From assembly GCA_031284665.1 (NCBI GenBank), contig JAITXR010000055.1, positions 1 to 7,798 of the forward strand: DNA of 7,798 nt. The letters are read 5' to 3'. The position numbers and the translations under genes are program-made. Every line of letters starts with the position of its first letter. Position 1 is the first letter of the stretch. Source of the stretch: Paludibacter sp. Its GTDB lineage: Bacteria; Bacteroidota; Bacteroidia; Bacteroidales; Paludibacteraceae. The notes below the pieces were generated by a model, which was given only the letters and a program-made list of their open reading frames with translations, ran no database searches and was not told where the DNA came from. Below are positions 6,363 through 7,798 of this stretch, in pieces.

Positions 6363-6896
6363 TTAATTTTGTTTCAACATTTCAATACATTCATCGATAT
6401 TTTGTACAACTATTGGTTTATAATGTTCAAATACAATAAATTGCAGTTGTTTCATATTTTCGGTGAGTTGCACAAGCAAATCGTAAAAATTAAATTCGTT
6501 CACTATAATAAGCGCTTTGCGATGTTCTCCAACTGTGGCGGCTGCTACCACGTCGAACATTTCGTCGAGCGTGCCGTAACTGCCGGGCAAAACTACAAAA
6601 ATATCGCTCAATTCTTTCATCTTTTTCTTGCGTTCGCTCATTGTTTTTACTTTGTATATCGTGGTACAAAACGGACTTTGGCGATTCATTGCAATAATTG
6701 TTTGTGGGATAACACCAATTATTTTACCGTTTTGCGCTGCTGCTCCCTGCGAAACTTCGGTCATTAAACCACCCGTAGAGCCACCAAAAACAAGCGTATG
6801 ACCGTTTTTGCCGAGCCATTCGCCAAGTTGCCGAGCCGAGTGCTTATATTTATCATCAATATTGTTGCTCGCCGAGCAGAAAACGCAAATATTCAT
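6363..6896 (-). CDS. LOG-family (TIGR00730) protein, putative nucleotide 5'-monophosphate phosphoribohydrolase
   Basis: A 177-residue cytoplasmic Rossmann-like protein of usual length for the family. Members cleave nucleoside 5'-monophosphates (AMP or cytokinin riboside monophosphates) into base and ribose 5-phosphate. Visible signatures are the start MNICVFCSAS, the phosphate-binding FGGSTGGLM (37-45), MSERKKKM (86-93) and PGSYGTLDE (104-112), the family's PGGxGTxxE motif with Ser for the second Gly. The catalytic Glu (E112) and the Arg of SERK (R89) are kept. The ATG at 6896 is the natural family start. The gene stands apart from the polysaccharide unit downstream, separated by 284 non-coding bases with palindromes, and is divergent from the metalloprotease-like gene. 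The real substrate in this organism is unknown; a housekeeping or nucleotide-salvage role is likely. Confidence 0.9.
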   Translation of the reverse strand: MNICVFCSASNNIDDKYKHSARQLGEWLGKNGHTLVFGGSTGGLMTEVSQGAAAQNGKIIGVIPQTIIAMNRQSPFCTTIYKVKTMSERKKKMKELSDIFVVLPGSYGTLDEMFDVVAAATVGEHRKALIIVNEFNFYDLLVQLTENMKQLQFIVFEHYKPIVVQNIDECIEMLKQN

Positions 6897-6930
6897 TTCT
6901 TATTTTGAATTATACAAATTTTATTGGATG

Positions 6931-6938
6931 CAAATTTA
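6931..6938 (-). promoter_or_regulatory. Candidate Bacteroidota promoter -7 box for the LOG-family gene
   Basis: On the minus strand this reads TAAATTTG, an exact match to the Bacteroidota -7 consensus TAnnTTTG, about 35 nt upstream of the ATG at 6896. A weak -33 element (TTCG) is placed 18 nt further upstream. The short motif in AT-rich DNA limits confidence. Confidence 0.45.
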
Positions 6939-6976
6939 CAAAAAAATAAATACTAACGAAATTTTTTTAATAATTT

Positions 6977-7024
6977 ATTGCAATCAGTTAATATTTTAGT
7001 ATTTTTGTCAAATTTTTAACTTTG
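6977..7024 (+). promoter_or_regulatory. Candidate Bacteroidota promoter(s) for the metalloprotease-like gene
   Basis: Two -7 box matches to TAnnTTTG occur: TATTTTTG at 7000-7007 and TAACTTTG at 7017-7024. The first has an ATTG at 6977-6980 with a 19-nt spacer, fitting the -33 TTTG element of this phylum, and is preferred. The second would give a leader of only about a dozen bases and has no clear -33 element. No Shine-Dalgarno sequence precedes the ATG at 7044. Confidence 0.45.
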
Positions 7025-7043
7025 AAATTAACGCCCCAAAAAT

Positions 7044-7798
7044 ATGTTAAAGAAATTACTTCTGCTTGTCATCGCAAGTACATTAATTACCGTATCGGCA
7101 CAAGCGCAGGTTGTACATAATCTGAACGCAAATAATCCCCAACGCATCAGCCCTTTGAGCAACATTCCGAGTATTCGCGAGGCAAAATTGGCACGCACAT
7201 TTACCATTAATCCTGTGCTGCAACAAGCCGGAATTGTAAATGTGGGCGATATTGTGAATTTGCAACTGTTTGATAATGACAACTATCAGGCTCACATCAG
7301 TAATATTACCACTGATGTAAACGGCACTTTGGCACTTACGTTAAAATTGCCCGAATATCCGATGGGTTTTGCAATTATTACCACAAGTACGACCGGAAAA
7401 TCGCTTGTAAACGTGTCAATTCCTGAACTTGGGCGCAGTTTTGGTAGCAGATTTAATGCTAATGTAAATTATCTGATTGAAATTGACGAAAGCCAAATGG
7501 AACATCCTCAAAATGAAAACGATGCCGTAGAAATTCCCCAAGAAAGTGAGATAATTGAAAATGAGATTAACGGAAGTTTACAAAATAGCCTGCCATTATT
7601 TAGAAGTCCTCAGGAAGTAATTTGCGGACCAGATGTAAATACAAATGTGGATGCCCCTGCAACTATCAAGTTGTTAGTTGTTTATACTCAGGGCGCACTC
7701 GCAGATGTATATGTAACTAATCATGGTGGAATAAATAATGTAATAACTTCAATGATTACTTTAGGAAATTTATGTATGAGCAATAGCCAAACAGGTAT
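7044..7798 (+). CDS. Secreted reprolysin-like metalloprotease, 3' end beyond window
   Basis: The frame is open from ATG 7044 to the window end; 251 residues are visible. Residues 1-21 form a clear signal peptide (KK, then LLLLVIASTLITV, then an AQA cleavage site before Gln22), so the product is exported. Residues 22 to about 200 look like a propeptide region, with FTINPVLQQAGIVNVGDIVN and an acidic stretch (ENDAVEIPQESEIIENEING). From about 207, ATIKLLVVYTQGAL and then GINNVITSMITLGN match the first strand and helix of the reprolysin-like/M12-type zinc metalloprotease domain (typical start: I-VLVVYT-A). The expected HExxH zinc site lies downstream, out of view, so activity cannot be judged. 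A C-terminal type IX sorting domain is common in such proteins but is also not visible. It has its own upstream promoter boxes and is divergent from the LOG-family gene. Confidence 0.75.
   Translation, partial: MLKKLLLLVIASTLITVSAQAQVVHNLNANNPQRISPLSNIPSIREAKLARTFTINPVLQQAGIVNVGDIVNLQLFDNDNYQAHISNITTDVNGTLALTLKLPEYPMGFAIITTSTTGKSLVNVSIPELGRSFGSRFNANVNYLIEIDESQMEHPQNENDAVEIPQESEIIENEINGSLQNSLPLFRSPQEVICGPDVNTNVDAPATIKLLVVYTQGALADVYVTNHGGINNVITSMITLGNLCMSNSQTG

Noticed and set aside
6273..6767. Plus-strand open frame of 164 codons
   Set aside because: It is the antisense shadow of the LOG-family gene plus the palindromes; no family resemblance.
7028..7295. Two minus-strand open frames
   Set aside because: They lie antisense to the metalloprotease-like gene, which has a convincing signal peptide and domain start.

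Overview
The window looks like a chromosomal segment of a Bacteroidota (Bacteroidales-like) bacterium. The base composition is AT-rich. Ribosome binding sites of the Shine-Dalgarno type are essentially absent. Upstream sequences carry the Bacteroidota-type TAnnTTTG promoter box. The protein families (Stealth sugar-phosphate transferases, a GT92-like glycosyltransferase, a family 16 glycosidase-like protein) fit a surface polysaccharide locus of such an organism. I cannot name a genus.

Layout. Positions 1-1760 (+) hold the 3' part of a Stealth-family gene, translationally coupled through an ATGA overlap to a GT92/GT2-like glycosyltransferase gene. Facing it on the minus strand, 6078 down to 1792, is a tight three-gene unit: a family 16 glycosidase-like protein, a complete Stealth-family transferase (26 nt later) and an LtaS-like phosphoglycerol-transferase/alkaline-phosphatase-superfamily membrane protein (7 nt later). 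About 280 nt of non-coding DNA with palindromic REP-like elements (6166-6325) separates this unit from a LOG/TIGR00730 family gene (minus, 6896-6363). That gene is divergent from the start of a secreted metalloprotease-like gene (plus, 7044 to the window end) across a 147-nt spacer with promoter boxes in both directions.

How the genes may work together. Stealth proteins transfer hexose-1-phosphate and LtaS-like enzymes transfer alcohol-phosphates, so two Stealth genes, a GT92-like transferase and an LtaS-like enzyme suggest a cell-surface glycan with phosphodiester links or phosphate-alcohol decorations. The LOG and metalloprotease genes look unrelated to it.

Most notable observation. A perfect 40-bp direct repeat (1759-1798 and 3750-3789) brackets the LtaS-like gene. 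The right copy is the 3' end of the intact Stealth gene. The left copy lies in an orphan Stealth 3' tail (minus strand, 1743-1796, 17 codons plus stop). The LtaS-like gene therefore sits like a 1,991-bp cassette inserted at, or recombined into, the 3' end of a Stealth gene, and loss by recombination between the repeats would leave an intact Stealth gene. Second, the glycosidase-like protein has HINIFH where active GH16 enzymes have a pattern like ExDxxE, so it is probably not a normal retaining glycosidase. It is preceded by three degenerate repeats of roughly 55-60 residues.
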